DNA from: Chiua virens
Lineage: Eukaryota > Basidiomycota > Agaricomycetes > Boletales > Boletaceae
NCBI GenBank assembly: GCA_019787685.1
Contig: JAHNUO010000013.1
Location: 1,550,001-1,614,000 of the forward strand
Direction of reading: 5' to 3'
DNA length: 64,000 nt
Every line of letters begins with the position of its first letter. Within the stretch, counting starts at the first letter, position 1. This document shows, piece by piece, positions 1 through 11,863 of the stretch. Position numbers and translations under genes: made by a program. A model generated the notes under the pieces. The model had not been told where the DNA came from. It saw only the letters and a list, made by a program, of their open reading frames with translations, and did not search any database.

Positions 1-154
1 AAAGTTGATCCGGAAATTTGACAATTCGATTCTGTCAAGTGACAAGACGAAAAAAAGACAAACGGAACTTGACGTCGCATTGAATTTTACGTAAATTGCC
101 GCCTTTTTATTCGGATTTTTTCTCTCGTTTTGCTGGTGTCTTGTGACTGTAACG

Positions 155-3100
155 ATGGGTGTCGACAGTCCACAAGGATTGCGCCAGAGAAAGGTCTCAC
201 CGTCGTCCGGAATATCCAGCACTGTTGCCAGCGATGGGATCCATGTCGTCGGCGTCGGCGACCAACAACAAGACCCGAAGCTCCGTCCGAATCCGAACCC
301 AGCAGCGCGAGAGGAGGTCGTGTGGGGCAAGACCCCCAGCGGTCAAGGTAAGTCGTCGTTGGAAACTTGGCTTCGCTTCTCGGGCGCTCGTCTGTGACAT
401 CAACTCAAACCCTATAAATACTTCTCCATCCAATAGTATTCCGAGTTCCTACCACCCACGATGTCCTCACGCTTTTCCACCCCGCTTACCCGAAAAGTCA
501 CTTGGACGCGCTCAACCTGTCCCTCCTCTGTTTGCAACTCGTCTTGTTTTACGTCTTGCCTCGGCCGATCGCGAAAGTGTTCTTTTTGATTTATTTTGCG
601 TTCTGGCGCGCGGCGTACGATGCGGGGTTGGGGTGGGTTTTGACGAAGCAGAGTAAGAAAAAGTGGATCGTGAGGGAAGTGCAGCGGTTGGGATGGCTAG
701 ATCCGGAACGCAAACCGGCCATGAGGCGCTGGATCAGGAATCAGCTCGCCGGGAAGATGGGCAAGGATTATTCGTTCGATGTGGGTATATTTTGTGCGTC
801 GTGGAGTGGATCAGGTGCTGATGGTGCGTGTTGGTTGGACTTTAGGAGCTTCCGCTGGAGTACAACACTTGGCTCTTGTTCAGACAGCTGGTCGACGTTA
901 TTCTTCTAAAGTGCGTGTGCGTTTGATGCTGCTGACGATGCTGCTGACGATGGGTGATTCGTAGCGATTTCTTGGCGTACTGCATGTTTGCGTTTTCGTG
1001 CTTCCGAGTTCCAGAGGGACTTTCGTTTACCGTCCACGTTATGCGGTAAGTGTTTGTCATAATGTCGAGACACCTAGTACGACCAGCACGTTATTAGCTG
1101 GATTGGCGGTATCGCGCTGATCGTGTTCAACCTCTGGGTCAAGACGGAGGCACACCGCGTTGTCAAGGATTATGGTTGGTACTGGGGCGACGTCTTCTTC
1201 CAACGTGGTAACCTGGTCTTTGATGGCGTGTTCGAGCTCGCACCACACCCGATGTATTCTGTCGGTATGTTCTTCCATCCCATATCATCCAAGATATTTT
1301 CATATATGACGTCTTATATAGGCTATGCGGGTTACTATGGTTTATCGTTGATCGTTGGCAGTTACCCCGTGTTATTCGCCAGTCTCCTCGCCCACGCTGC
1401 GCAGTTTGCTTTTCTGGTATTCTTCGAGAATCCACGTACGTCTTGATCTGTGGCATCATACCGCTGTCTGACGTCCTTTCAGACATTGAACGTATGTATG
1501 GGAAGCGTCAACAGATTGCTGTACGTAAACCACTGGCAGCGAGCGGTTCTCGCAAGAACGGCACACCGCCTATCACTTCCAACCCACAATCTGTGGATGG
1601 CTTTTCGACTCCATCTGCAACTGAAGGCGAAACTGCTTCCGAAACAGAACTCGAGACCGAAGTCGATACAGTATTATTGTCCAGGAAGCTGAAGAAGAAT
1701 TCTTTGCCACGTGGGGGGAATGAGTCACTCAAAGCAACTATAGTACAGCAACAGCCAGTGTCAGAGCATGATCTATATCACAAGTACTTCAGGCGTGACG
1801 TCGTCGGACTTCACAATATCGACTTGTTACGGTATGCTATTCGTCCAAGAACGTGTCCCAAGAATTCGCTCAACCGAATTCTTTACGTATCAGATCTTCT
1901 GATGCGATGTTGGTGCTGCTGATATTCTACATATTGGTCGCTTCTTGTCTTCCGATCGTGCCTCATCGGGCAACCCTGGCATTACATTTCGCTCATGCAG
2001 TGGCCTGGTGCACCTTCCAGAGCGTTGGCTTGGGTCTTCTCCTGCGGGCGCAAAGCCAGTCCAAGTTCGTCGTTCGCCACTTCCTCAAGAATTACCCCTA
2101 TCCGGTCAACGATAATGGCGACGGGGCAGTACAAGAAGCATTCACGAATTGGAAATCGTTGTGTAACATGAGTTTGTGCATGACTTATAGTATTTGTCTT
2201 TTCATTGTCAGCTCTTTCGCTTGCTGATATTATATACTTTTGCGCAGTTTCCCTCGTTGGCCTCGCTTGGAAGACCTATGAATTACCGAAGTCATGGACG
2301 GAAGGAGATGATCTCTTGTGTCATACTTTGGGAGCGGTAAGTCATTTCGTTTAAGGCAGTTGTATCCATTTTCTTATTTGTAATAGTTGCTGATCGGCCT
2401 CCACGTGTGGGCGGCCATGGAGTCCTATGAAGTTCTCGGCGTCTTTGGTATGTATTTCGGCTCTCCATTTGAAAACGTTGTCAATTCAGTACATTCAGGA
2501 TGGTTCTACGGAGATTTCTTTGCCGAAGACTTCCCTGCACATCTGGAATACACCGGCATCTTCCGGTGAGCTATTTTCTGAGCCCGTATCTTGATATTTC
2601 GAATCCCCACTAACCGAGCCGTCCAAAGTTATCTCGACAATCCAGAACTTATGAGTGGTGCCTCATTCCTCGGACTCGCGCTTATCAGCGGCAGCAAACT
2701 TGTGGGTCTCCTTGCGGTCCTGAGATTCTTCGCACATTGGTGGTTCCTGCACAATGTTGAGACGTAAGTCCCCGTTGCTTCTTGTTCATCCGTCTGCGAC
2801 GGACAGTGGATGCTGATTATGGCGATAGCCCTCACATGCGGAAATTGTACGGCGATACCCTGCGCAAAGAGGCAGGTTTTGTCAAAGTCATCAAGAATGT
2901 TGCAAGCAAAAACGCCCGGATTTTGGAGTCTCGTGCCGGGCGACATGCACCAGAGATCAGGAGAGTCGCCAAGGAAGTAAAGGGGACGTTTGACAAGGTG
3001 TTCGAAGAGACTGCAGACATTGTGGAAGAGTTTTTAGCCAAGTGTGAGTCGATTCGTGTTTCCTTGGCGATACTTTGGAAGTGATTCCTGGAATAGCCAG

Positions 3101-4156
3101 ACCCAAGATATCCGAAGTCATGCAAGAGACCAAAGTGCTTTTGCAGCAATCGCGTGAACGCCTGGTCATAACGTGAGCCTGGAGTCATCCATATCCTTTG
3201 GTGATGTTGACAATTTGGTTTTCTCTTTTCAGCCGGGTTGCGAACGACCTGTCTTCCTATGATACCGCCAAGTACAAGGTCTCCATCTGCCACAGCAAAT
3301 CCGGTGATATGCGGTTCCACCTTGGCGAGCCGATTCATATCAAGTGGGAAGCTCCCTTGCGCCACTCTCGCCGTGATTGGGTTGGCATCTATAGGGTGCG
3401 GCGTTTTCATTTTCCCTTGGTAAAGGTTTGATCGTTAGGAACTTCGAATAGGTCGGTGCGAACAAATCGACGTTAATCACGCAGATAGCGTCATCCGGAC
3501 TGTGGGTTCCCGTTCACAACGAAGAGTGGGATGGCGATGTGCCCCTCGATAACACGAGTGCGACCTCGAGGGGTCCAGATGCGCAAACGGGGACAGTCTT
3601 CTTCCAAGGTCCGACTCTTCCGTGGACGATCGGACGATATGAGGTACGACCTCGTTAGTCAGCCGCAGCTACCCAACCAAATATTGACATGGCACGTCAG
3701 GTTCGGTATCATCATGATGGCAAGCACAATGTCCTCGGAATTGACGGTCCTTTAGAGATCTACGGTAAGCGTTTCGTGTCATGATTACTATCTCTGGGTT
3801 TTGAAACACAACGTCATTTGACATGGTGACAATGTCAAGTCAACAAGCCGACATCCCTCGATTTTATGTCCATCCGGACATGTCTCGCTGACATGATTCC
3901 GCTATGCCTGGACAACGATCCGGCCTTAATCCCCCTGTCGTGCGGCGGTACACGTCACTCGAACGTGGACGCTGATGACGAGCCGCCGAATCCAGATGAC
4001 TTTAGCTTCTGGTCGGAGCGACAGGCGAAACGTATTTGCACTGCGGTCGAACAGGCATTCAACGTGGAATATGTGCCCGAGGTGGTCGTGGCGGACGCCA
4101 ATTTGACGCGGTTGGCAAACCGGATTTTGGTGTCGAAGCAACTCTTGGTGTCCTAA
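155..4156 (+). CDS. CHO2: Phosphatidylethanolamine N-methyltransferase (CHO2/PEM1 type), multi-exon
   Basis: Probable ER-membrane enzyme that makes the first SAM-dependent methylation of phosphatidylethanolamine on the way to phosphatidylcholine. The ATG at 155 opens a short exon ending at a GTAAGT donor at 348. Later exons join in frame through GT-AG introns (exon starts near 437, 846, 965, 1098, 1322, 1483 and 1894). Family stretches are visible: [20 protein letters not shown], the [16 protein letters not shown] / [13 protein letters not shown] region, [18 protein letters not shown], and the methyltransferase core [18 protein letters not shown] second hydrophobic half follows (about 1900-2770). 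The C-terminal domain has [11 protein letters not shown] and ends [18 protein letters not shown]...[10 protein letters not shown] with TAA at 4154. At least ten short introns are needed. All frames look open after splicing and I saw no damage. The product call is secure; individual junctions in the second half are less so. Confidence 0.93.
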
Positions 4157-4530
4157 ACGTGACTCTTTTCCCTTCCTTGACTTGAGGCACTTTTCCGTGT
4201 GGTTCAATGGTATACCATCACTAATTGTAATGTACCCTTTTGTGTTGATAAGTTTACTGGCGAACGAAGTGGATCTTTGGGTCGGAAGTGCTTCTCAGGC
4301 CTTGTTGGCTCAAGGAGGTTTGCTTCTGATTCGACGAACGTGAGTCGCAAAGTATATCAGCTAGCGAAGATAGGTACAAAGTCAAAGAGTGAAAAGTGTC
4401 GCTCGATATCACTGACTTGTGGATGTAGTCCATTTCATCATTGACACCGATGGTCGCGAGATGTTTTTCAGATATTCCAATAACTTGAAGGCTAGTACAA
4501 GATACTGTTCAAGTTGAGCAGCTCGGTGAA
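4157..4530. other. Intergenic, 3' flank of CHO2
   Basis: This stretch lies between the CHO2 stop and the convergent small gene on the minus strand. Only short out-of-context frames occur. I see no RNA gene or repeat; it probably holds the two 3' untranslated regions. Confidence 0.5.
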
Positions 4531-5015
4531 TCATTGAACAATCATGAATGGGTCGCTGTGATTTCCAGAGCTAGCGTTAACTTGGAAAGACAAATAGGCT
4601 CACAAAAAAGTTCATATTCACCAGCTATGACATCTTTTGGGATTTCGACCTTCACTCGGCCTCGGCCAGCTGCAAGCGTGTCATTTCTAGCCAACAGGTA
4701 CTGTACACTGCAAGTTCGTTGAGTAACGGTACTGGATGCCAGTGAACAGGTAAGAAACGTACAAAACGAAATTTCTCCCATTGCCCAGGTGAGGTATAGA
4801 TTGCTTTTGGTCTTGTTGATGTTGGCGTTCCTGAGGAGAAGGCAATACGAGGAGGTGTATCGTACAAGAACGAATCAACGTAACATAGCGGATCTGCCCT
4901 GCTTTGAGCTGGATGTCTTTTGTAGGGTAGAGGTGTCATTGACAATAGGAGCAGCGTAAGAAAGTGTCCCGGTAGCCACGAGTGCAAGCAAGGAAATAAA
5001 ACACTTGGGAATCAT
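4531..5015 (-). CDS. Small secreted protein, Kre9/KNH-like pattern, possibly damaged
   Basis: Reading down from ATG 5013-5015, the first exon gives MIPKCFISLLALVATGTLSY followed by AAPIVNDTST. This is a typical signal peptide with a short Ser/Thr-rich mature start. An intron beginning GTTACG and ending CTCAG then leads to an exon with NINKTKSNLYLTWAMG. A further segment, LLARNDTLAAGRG then VKVEIPKDVIAGEYELF, and the tail SSGNHSDPFMIVQ stop (4531) follow the layout of small fungal secreted proteins with a Kre9/KNH-like domain (short exported beta domain ending in a GDSGN-S-P-x-F-x-I-like motif). The last step needs either a 23-base intron after ELF or a frameshift, so the gene may be broken. 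A TATA box lies just upstream. The family call is inference from pattern only. Confidence 0.42.
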
Positions 5016-5043
5016 GGGTGCGATGCATGGAGGGGAGACGTAC

Positions 5044-5051
5044 GTATTTAT
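5044..5051 (-). promoter_or_regulatory. TATA box of the small secreted-protein gene
   Basis: The minus strand reads TATAAATA about 30 bases upstream of the ATG at 5015. This is the expected core-promoter position for a very short 5' leader and supports the chosen start. Confidence 0.5.
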
Positions 5052-6669
5052 AATTCGCCAGGATGCATGATTTCCTCACTTCAAGTTATACCGTGAATCA
5101 GACTGCCATGACCACTAGCAACAAGCCAAAGTTATCAGTTGAACTCAGGACGCAGATCCAATCGCGACTGCAAGAGCCTGCAAGAACGGAAAGGTAAAAG
5201 GAGAGATCCCACCACTCGCCTCAGCAATCGAGGTAGGATACTAGTAACTGCGGGAATTATGCGACGTTCCAGCGTCTGATTCAGCTCGTCCTCACTTGAG
5301 CTTGAGAACTTTCGTTAGTCCATTGGAAGTAGGGTGACTACCGGACTTGCGATAGCCTTGCGTCTGATTCTGCTCGGCGTGTCTCCATGATCATACGGCC
5401 TTAGTATCTGAGCTCGAGAGCTTACTCAATTGTAACGTCAGTATCGTCCAACAAGTGTCAAGTGTCAAGTTGAGACTAAATGTCACGCGTCACGTCACGG
5501 TCACGCCGCCACCTGAGTTCGCTGCGTCGATCACCTTTCCGGATACGTCCGACTCGTCGCACGGACTCTGATATGCTGTTCCTTTCGTGTACCAGATGCA
5601 GCCGATGGAGGGGCACCTGGGCACCTTCAAGTTCACCAATAGTATAAAGTCGCCGCGCCAAATGCCTTCAAATAACGAAGTTCAACAAATAGCCTAAGTA
5701 CCCGAATCTGAACATGCTCCAGGCTGGCGAGCCGGTCCTCGAGAGCCTCCCCGAACCGGTTCGAATCTGCCACTCTAATACTTACTCAAAGATTCAGAGT
5801 TACGGTTTATCCCACTTGCTTCCCGCTTGGAAGCGTGAAGAGTCCTGTCGCAATATTCGAAGCTTGAACCCCCATACATATTCATCGACGTTTGTTCAGT
5901 CATTGGTCCTTCCACCAGCTGCATCCTCCAGGCCTCCGGGGCCGCAATGTAACAGCTAACGTCGACGACATGATGTTCACCCCGCATCGTTGTCTATCCC
6001 GTACCACTGACCTTGACCAGATCTAGTACATGAAACGAAATCAGGCTCTTTGCAGGCGAACGGCCACGTTCCGCGCGTCGATGGCCCCGGACCTCTTCGA
6101 GTATGCACATAACGCAAGGCGAGAAGTTATTCAAGGAGGCCGAACACCCCAAGTATCACGCCGAGTTTTTTTTTTTCATCGTACAGAGTTCCAGCACAGG
6201 AAAATCAAGAACATTCAGGTCGTAAGTCGGCGTTCCTGTGGCTGAATAGATGCTCATTTGAGGAAGCAGGATCCTGTGGTGATATTGACCTACCTTCTTC
6301 TGCTGCGGAAGCCTATCAGACTATTTGTCATGCTTTCTTTGTCATTTGGATACTGTCCGAGTCGAGGAAACACTTTCGGGTCACACCATCGGCAACGTCC
6401 AAGGGGTGGTTATCAGATAGGTTCGCAAGTTCAAGATGTGCGACATATAGGGGCTGGACTCGTATAATCGTAAGTGTATATGCAAGATTCCGAGATGCGC
6501 CAACCGACAGTGACAACGAAAACATGAAGCCTCACTTTCACATAAACAAAATACTGCTTGAAAACGGAAGGAAAAAAAAGGGTAAGGCTACAAATGCCAT
6601 AGCTCGTGAGTGTTCTGTTAATATCTATTCGACCATCAGAATTCTCACCGGCCGGGTGACAAACACTCC
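5052..6669. other. Long non-genic stretch
   Basis: Only short, unconnected open frames occur on both strands, with no recognisable protein family. The sequence GGTTCGAATC near 5757 resembles a tRNA B box, but no A box or cloverleaf surrounds it. A run of ten T lies near 6167. It is probably decayed sequence downstream of the DUF3638 relic. Confidence 0.4.
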
Positions 6670-8151
6670 TTATGTGTCAGTCCGCACGCAGACGCTTTCG
6701 CGGTGGCTCTGCATCTGGGTTAGATATGTCAGCTGTGTACAACCTTCATTTTTCAGGTGATCAAAGTGAAACCGATGACCCAGGACCGTCTTGTGCATAA
6801 CATTCCATATCCGAAGGTGAGGGGGGAATCGATCCTGACGTGACTTCGTGTCCCACTCCTTGACGTATTTTTCCTTGAGTGGCTTCCTCTGAAGAATCTT
6901 GCCCGTGTGCGTGTGTGCTAATGGTCGCCCTCTGCTCCGAATGGCAAGTAGCGCCATCACGGGGGACAGCGGCAAGCCCCAGAACCTTACGTCGTTCTCC
7001 TCGAAACTGTCAGGGAGGTTAAACAGATTCCGCCTGATCCTTGAGTCGCTAGAAGACGTCCCTGTTGGGATACCGAGAAAGTTACAAAGCCGAAGGTACG
7101 AGGGATGTTCTCTGAGATAGAGTTGTCCAGTGCACACGTCGAGCTGATCAATCAGATCCCATGATGGGGTCCAGTGTGATGGCAGGGGAGGAATGACATA
7201 AAGTTCAAGAGCATCAGGGGGTCTCATTCGCTCTGAAGTGCGGGGAGCATATAGGTGGAGGTGGATGTGTTTTCTCGCCCTGATCTCCGGGAGCAAGATG
7301 TTGGCTTCAAATGGGCTCAGCTGCTCGCGACCCGGACTAATTTGGCGCGAGAATCCACTGTGCAGGAGTCCAGGGTCCCTCGAGTGGACTCAGGCCAGAT
7401 CGTTTTGGAAAAGTCTACCGTCGCCAAAGTGAATGGGCTCCAGACGTCCGCGTCTCGAGTTTCTGCCGTGCTCTTTTCGAGCGTAGTGAAAGGCGCTGTC
7501 AGTGTGAAGTGGAGGGAGAACACCCTTCTTCACGAAGTCAAGGACGCCTGGATGAAGAATATGTTCCACTGGTTCTGCTTCTGGAGATATCTCTAGCTCT
7601 CGTTCACGCTCCCGCTCATGATTGACTTCCCGTGCTTGCTCCTCATCCATTTGAGTACTGGGAAGTGAAAAGACCCCAAGATCTTTGCCACGTTGACGGA
7701 TCTCCGGATCCAGAGCCGACAGAGTATGGACGCCTTTCGCATCGCAGGGTGCGTACAGATCTTCTAGTGATATTTGTTCTAGTTGGAGCCACTCGCCAGA
7801 CAGCTGCTCTGATACAACATCGCCCGCGCAAAACGGGAACAGGCCTCGCATCTCGATTTATGGTTCATGCCTTGTTGCGCCCAGTAAGGGGCCCATCTCT
7901 GAACGTCATTAGGTCTCGTGTATTGCCCAGCGTAAGATATCGACCGTCGTGACTGAGGTGTACAACCTATTGTGTGTTCCAACCACAGCGCGGATGGTCC
8001 AGTCAACATCAGGTGGCGCAAAAAACATGACTGAGGGACTATGGCCCAGCTTGCGGATGCACATGCAGGCTGAACATCATAAGGATTTTTGGATCGTGAT
8101 TGGCCGGACAAACGAACCTTGTGCCAGACTATCTTTGGTGAGTTCGGGATC
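6670..8151 (-). pseudogene. DUF3638-family giant protein relic, C-terminal piece (segment 3 of 3)
   Basis: This is the last third of a gene that starts near 17136. From high to low coordinates the frames give DPELTKDSLAQ, ACMCIRKLGH, SVMFFAPPDVDWTIRAVVGT (about 8050-7985), then EVNHERERERELEISPEAEP and LHPGVLDFVKKGVLPP. The end has LLPEIRARKHIHLHLYAPR and SWDLIDQLDVCTGQLYLREH. This order and wording fit the C-terminal part of the large fungal proteins with DUF3638/DUF3645 domains, which are putative P-loop and ubiquitin-related proteins of unproven function. Several stops and frame changes interrupt it, for example a TGA after FQNDLA near 7388 and others around 7300-7390, and a roughly 40-base insertion near 8085. 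The gene is dead. Family recognition is from memory. Confidence 0.65.
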
Positions 8152-8153
8152 TA
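8152..8153. repeat. TA target-site duplication, left side of the pogo element
   Basis: TA immediately precedes the left terminal inverted repeat. The matching TA is at 11864-11865. Confidence 0.75.
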
Positions 8154-8178
8154 CAGTCGACACACTCATAATGCATAC
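8154..8178 (+). repeat. Pogo element left terminal inverted repeat
   Basis: It begins CAGTCGACACACTCATAATG. It pairs with the reverse complement of 11839-11863, differing at positions 5 and 10. Confidence 0.8.
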
Positions 8179-9018
8179 CGTCGGGACCAGTGACGCCTTA
8201 GGCATTACTATCACTGCACCGGAGTTGCAAATTGACACAGAGATGCAAACGGCATCGTAGTGCATGCAACAATCACACAGAAGCCTTCTTATGTTACTTC
8301 TAGGATGGTATAAGTGTAATTAAGATGCTGATCTATTTTGTTTGATGAAAAATCTACGAGTGAAGAGTCTGTTAGCAATCTAATAGGCTGGACAGCCAAA
8401 TCTGAGCATTGTAGGTACTCGGGAAAGACAAGTATTGGGTTTAAAATTTTGCTTTTCATTTGGGGTGTACTAGAGATACTTTGGACTATGTGGAGCATTT
8501 TTCCGAGGCCCTACAGGTTATGGATCTATTGGAATCAATGAGATGACTTCAGAGGCATGATGAGAGCACCAGTGTGACAGGACCAGTCGAAGCATGAAAT
8601 CTTACACCAGCTTGTTGGTAAAAATTAATCTGCGATCACGGCTCATTGGCAGCACTCAGTGGAGATCCAAAAAGTGGTGTGACAATGTGTGACATTCCTC
8701 TCAAGTCACTCGGAGAAATTTTGCATCTCTGTGTCAAGTTGTACTTTTTACACCAACATCTCTCTGGCACACGAGGCTTTTGATGGACCCTCATAATTCT
8801 TCTTGTGGGCTCAAGGCAAGGGATTTTCCTGCGTCTCCATATACTTTTTTAGTCTCAATCTACTCAATCTCATGAACTATAGATTTTACATTGAAATTGT
8901 TTGCAACTCCGGTGCAGTGATAGTATGAGGAATATGCAAGCGCATATTTTCCCACGGTACCCGACGACAACCTGCCAGTGAGCAACAAAAACAACAGCTA
9001 TCCATAGGTGAGCACTCT
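8179..9018. other. Non-coding 3' flank inside the pogo element
   Basis: About 840 bases of AT-rich sequence lie between the left inverted repeat and the transposase stop. The short frames at 8289-8541 have no recognisable content. It is presumably the transposase 3' untranslated region plus subterminal sequence. Confidence 0.5.
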
Positions 9019-11469
9019 CTACTTCATGTACCTATCTAATGTAGTCTGTTTAGCTTCAAAGAACTCCTTGCGCTGAAGCTTGGCATGAAAACAATAAAGA
9101 ATATGAGGCAGCTCGAGCATATCTTCAATGTCCCCATGCTCCTTAACAGCGTGCTCGAACATCAGACACATCAACATTGTTTCCACACACGATATCAATG
9201 GCTCGGGAGTCTCATCGTTGTCGTTGTCACTCTCAACCTCAATCACCTTGCCCTTTGCAACTGCCATCTCATGCTGCACTTTGGCCACAATCACTTCATC
9301 GCTCCGGTTCAGCTCTGTCATCAGGCCCTGCCTAATCTCCTTTTCCTCAGGAGGGTCCATGAGATCTTCAAGGGTGGGTGGATCAAAAATCCGATTGCGT
9401 GATTTGAGAGTGTTGACCGTTTCCATTAGCTGTGCTTCCTCTTCCTGTAACTGTGGAATGTGAGGATGCAGTGTGATTTGGATCTTGAGTCCTGCCCAAG
9501 CCTTCGCATCATGTTCAAGACAGTCAATGGCATTTATTGCATCCTCCTCCAATCCCTCAGCATCCATAACAGCCTTGAGAGCTGGTTTCCAGTCAGAGTC
9601 GATGTATCGATTTCTGAGATGGGTTTGGAGTCGAATCTCTGCATTCGGCAGGGAAAGTTCTGTTGTGGCAAACTCATGAATAATTTTCCATGCGCTTGGA
9701 TCGTGGTGGGGTGTCATAGATTGGGAGGAAGATGGGAGATCATTTGATGGACCCAGTCCTGTGTCCGTAAATCTTTCACTGTTACCATAGTTAGTGATCT
9801 CGGATTGCGGAATGAATCAGTGACAATGCCTTACGGTTGGATCTGTGTGTGATTCCAACACTTGCTTATTGTTTCAGACGTCACTTTATCCCAGGCTTCC
9901 TTCGCCATCAACATTACTTCGAGGAGATTGATTTTGTAAAGTTCACTCTTGCCGGCTTCATCGAGCTTGATTGCATGAGCATTGAAAAGACGACGGTAAA
10001 TTTTCTTAAAGCACCTAATTATTCCTGCGTCACAAGGCTGGACAAATGGTGTCATATGGGGCTCGAAGTACTCCATCTGAATATGAGATGGCTGATATGA
10101 GATCGTATGCCCAGAGAAATTGTCCATGAGCAATAAAATGTGGTGATTTGCACACCACATCTTCAAATCAAGTTGCTTGATCCACCTAACCAGTCATGTA
10201 AGGTCAGAAGATGTTTCTGGCACGAAATTGTTGATATGCGCACCCTTCAAACAAGTCTGATGTCATCCAGGCATTCTGGTTGTTTCTATAATAGAATCCA
10301 CGCTGTCCTGGGCCATGATCCTTGAAACAATGTGGCTTTGCAGCCTTCCCGATAAAGAAAGGGTCAAGCTTTTCACTTCCGTCTGCATTGCAAGCCAAAG
10401 CAAGGGAAATGTGAAATTGCTCCTTCTTCTTGCCACTCATTTGCTTTGTAGCAAGACCCCGGTCAGGAGGAGAACTAGGTGATCAGAAAGTCAGCAATGC
10501 TTCATCACGATCATCAACCTCACTCACTAAGGGTTGAAGACTGTCTCATCAACATTAAACCTGTCCTGTGGTGCAAACTCAGCAAGAAGTTGACGACATT
10601 GTATTCGTTCTGCCATAACAGCCTCTTGATCAACTGAAGCTGCCTCACCCATCAGTGGAACAGCCTTCACACTGTTGAAAGTTTGGGCTTGCCACACAAG
10701 TAAATCAATGTCTAGGCTCACAAAAACTATCTCAATTGGCTTCATTTGATGGAAATTTTACCTTGTGAAATTTTGAGAAGAAGTTTAGAGGCAGGATTTT
10801 TTTTCGAAAATCTGTCCAGTTCTAGACAGTTGGGAACCTTTCTGTCGAAAACTGTCCAGAGCTGTCCAGCACTGTCCAGATAATGGTTGGTTTGCTGATG
10901 CCATGACGCCGGACTTCATGAATCTTGTAAGCTTGACAAAATGACTGGACCCAGCCTTCACTCTGAAGCCGTTCATCTTCTGGAACCTGAAACTGATCTT
11001 CAAACCTTCTCCTCTTCTCCTGCAGCATTGACCCTGAAACTGTTTCACCCTTGTTTTCCATGTGCCTGACCCAGATGATCAGTGCACACTCGACATCAGG
11101 CTGTGTGACAACCCGGGGTCGCTTTGATGACAAAGCATTTGGATTGTCATTTGTATGGGCTTGTATCTCTGACTGTTCACGAAGTTTGCATGACAGTGTG
11201 GACTGATTGAAGATCAGAGCACCACTCTGAAGGGTGCGGAAGTGCTCAACAATCATGGACTGTGTAGCAGATGGATGGGCATTGACATAGGCATAGACTG
11301 TGAGCCAGTCTGCAAGGGTGAAGTTCTGGCGTGCCACTGTGGTTGGAGACTGTGTGGATGTCCTTGGTGCATCATGCGAGTGTGCAACTTCCTTTGCATG
11401 CTCGGTGGATCTGGTACCATTGGCAACAGCAAGCTTTGCTCGTGGTTTTCGCTTCAATTCAGGTGGCAT
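9019..11469 (-). CDS. Pogo/CENP-B-like DDE transposase, apparently intact after splicing
   Basis: The start is taken at ATG 11469 (MPPELKRKPRAKLAVANG). The N-terminus carries a CENP-B-type helix-turn-helix (SATQSMIVEHFRTLQSG...TLSCKLRE). A second, Tc5/CENP-B HTH follows (PDVECALIIWVRHMENKGE...SEGWVQSFCQAYKIHEVRRHG). The DDE_1 catalytic domain has all three acidic residues: FNVDET, LLMDNFSGH and QPCDAGII. Introns at 10475-10527, 10186-10243 and 9779-9834 use GT-AG sites and restore family wording across each junction (for example ...FNPYSPPDRGLATKQMSGKK and FEGWIKQLDLKMW). One further intron near 10650-10890 is needed and not exactly placed. The C-terminus (from about 9717) is an acidic and coiled tail ending KQTTLDRYMK. 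It cuts and pastes the surrounding element. Confidence 0.8.
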
Positions 11470-11838
11470 GGAGGGATAAGAGTGGTTTCGAGTCACTCAT
11501 ATTCATCCAAGTCAGGTCTTTACATACTGTACCCACTTCATCAACTCAGAGTGTCCCATGTGGTGCAGCACTGGTGCAAAGACAGCGAAAAAATCCAGTA
11601 GCCGGTCAACAACCAGTCCATTATGATGACAAAGTTTACAGCATTTTATCAGGGCCTTAATGTAATGGAGCAGTACCATGCATTGTCAAGTCTGAGCCTA
11701 CTGAATTACTATCTCATGATACATATTCGCTTCTGAGTGTCAATGCAATATGCATTATGCAATTTTTGATAATTTTGGCTGGCCCTACAATGGGACCAGC
11801 CCAAACCCTATGCATTAGTAATTTTATGCATCACTACT
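11470..11838. other. Promoter-side flank inside the pogo element
   Basis: This is non-coding sequence between the transposase start and the right inverted repeat. It contains several TATGCATTA-like motifs in its last 100 bases and no other recognisable feature. Confidence 0.5.
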
Positions 11839-11863
11839 GTATGCATTATGAGTATGTCAACTG
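11839..11863 (-). repeat. Pogo element right terminal inverted repeat
   Basis: This is the inverted partner of 8154-8178 with two mismatches. It is followed by the TA target duplication at 11864-11865. Confidence 0.8.

Larger units (their letters stand above)
8154..11863 (-). mobile_element. Pogo-type (Tc1/mariner superfamily) DNA transposon, 3.7 kb
   Basis: The ends are inverted copies: 25 bases at 8154-8178 match the reverse complement of 11839-11863 with two mismatches. Both ends start with CAGT and are flanked by TA. This is the terminal layout expected of pogo-like elements, which insert at TA. Inside is a single CENP-B-like DDE transposase on the minus strand that is open once four GT-AG introns are removed. 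The right end holds several further copies of TATGCATTA or TATGCAT (about 11750-11850), probable subterminal protein-binding sites. The element sits inside the DUF3638 relic: removing it and one TA joins the two halves in one reading frame (…SRAAITV / DPELTKD…), which fixes the boundaries independently. Confidence 0.85.

Noticed and set aside
5750..5775. tRNA-like B box (GGTTCGAATC)
   Set aside because: There is no A box, acceptor stem or cloverleaf around it.
8289..8541. Short frames on both strands inside the pogo element
   Set aside because: No recognisable content; they lie in the transposon's non-coding end.
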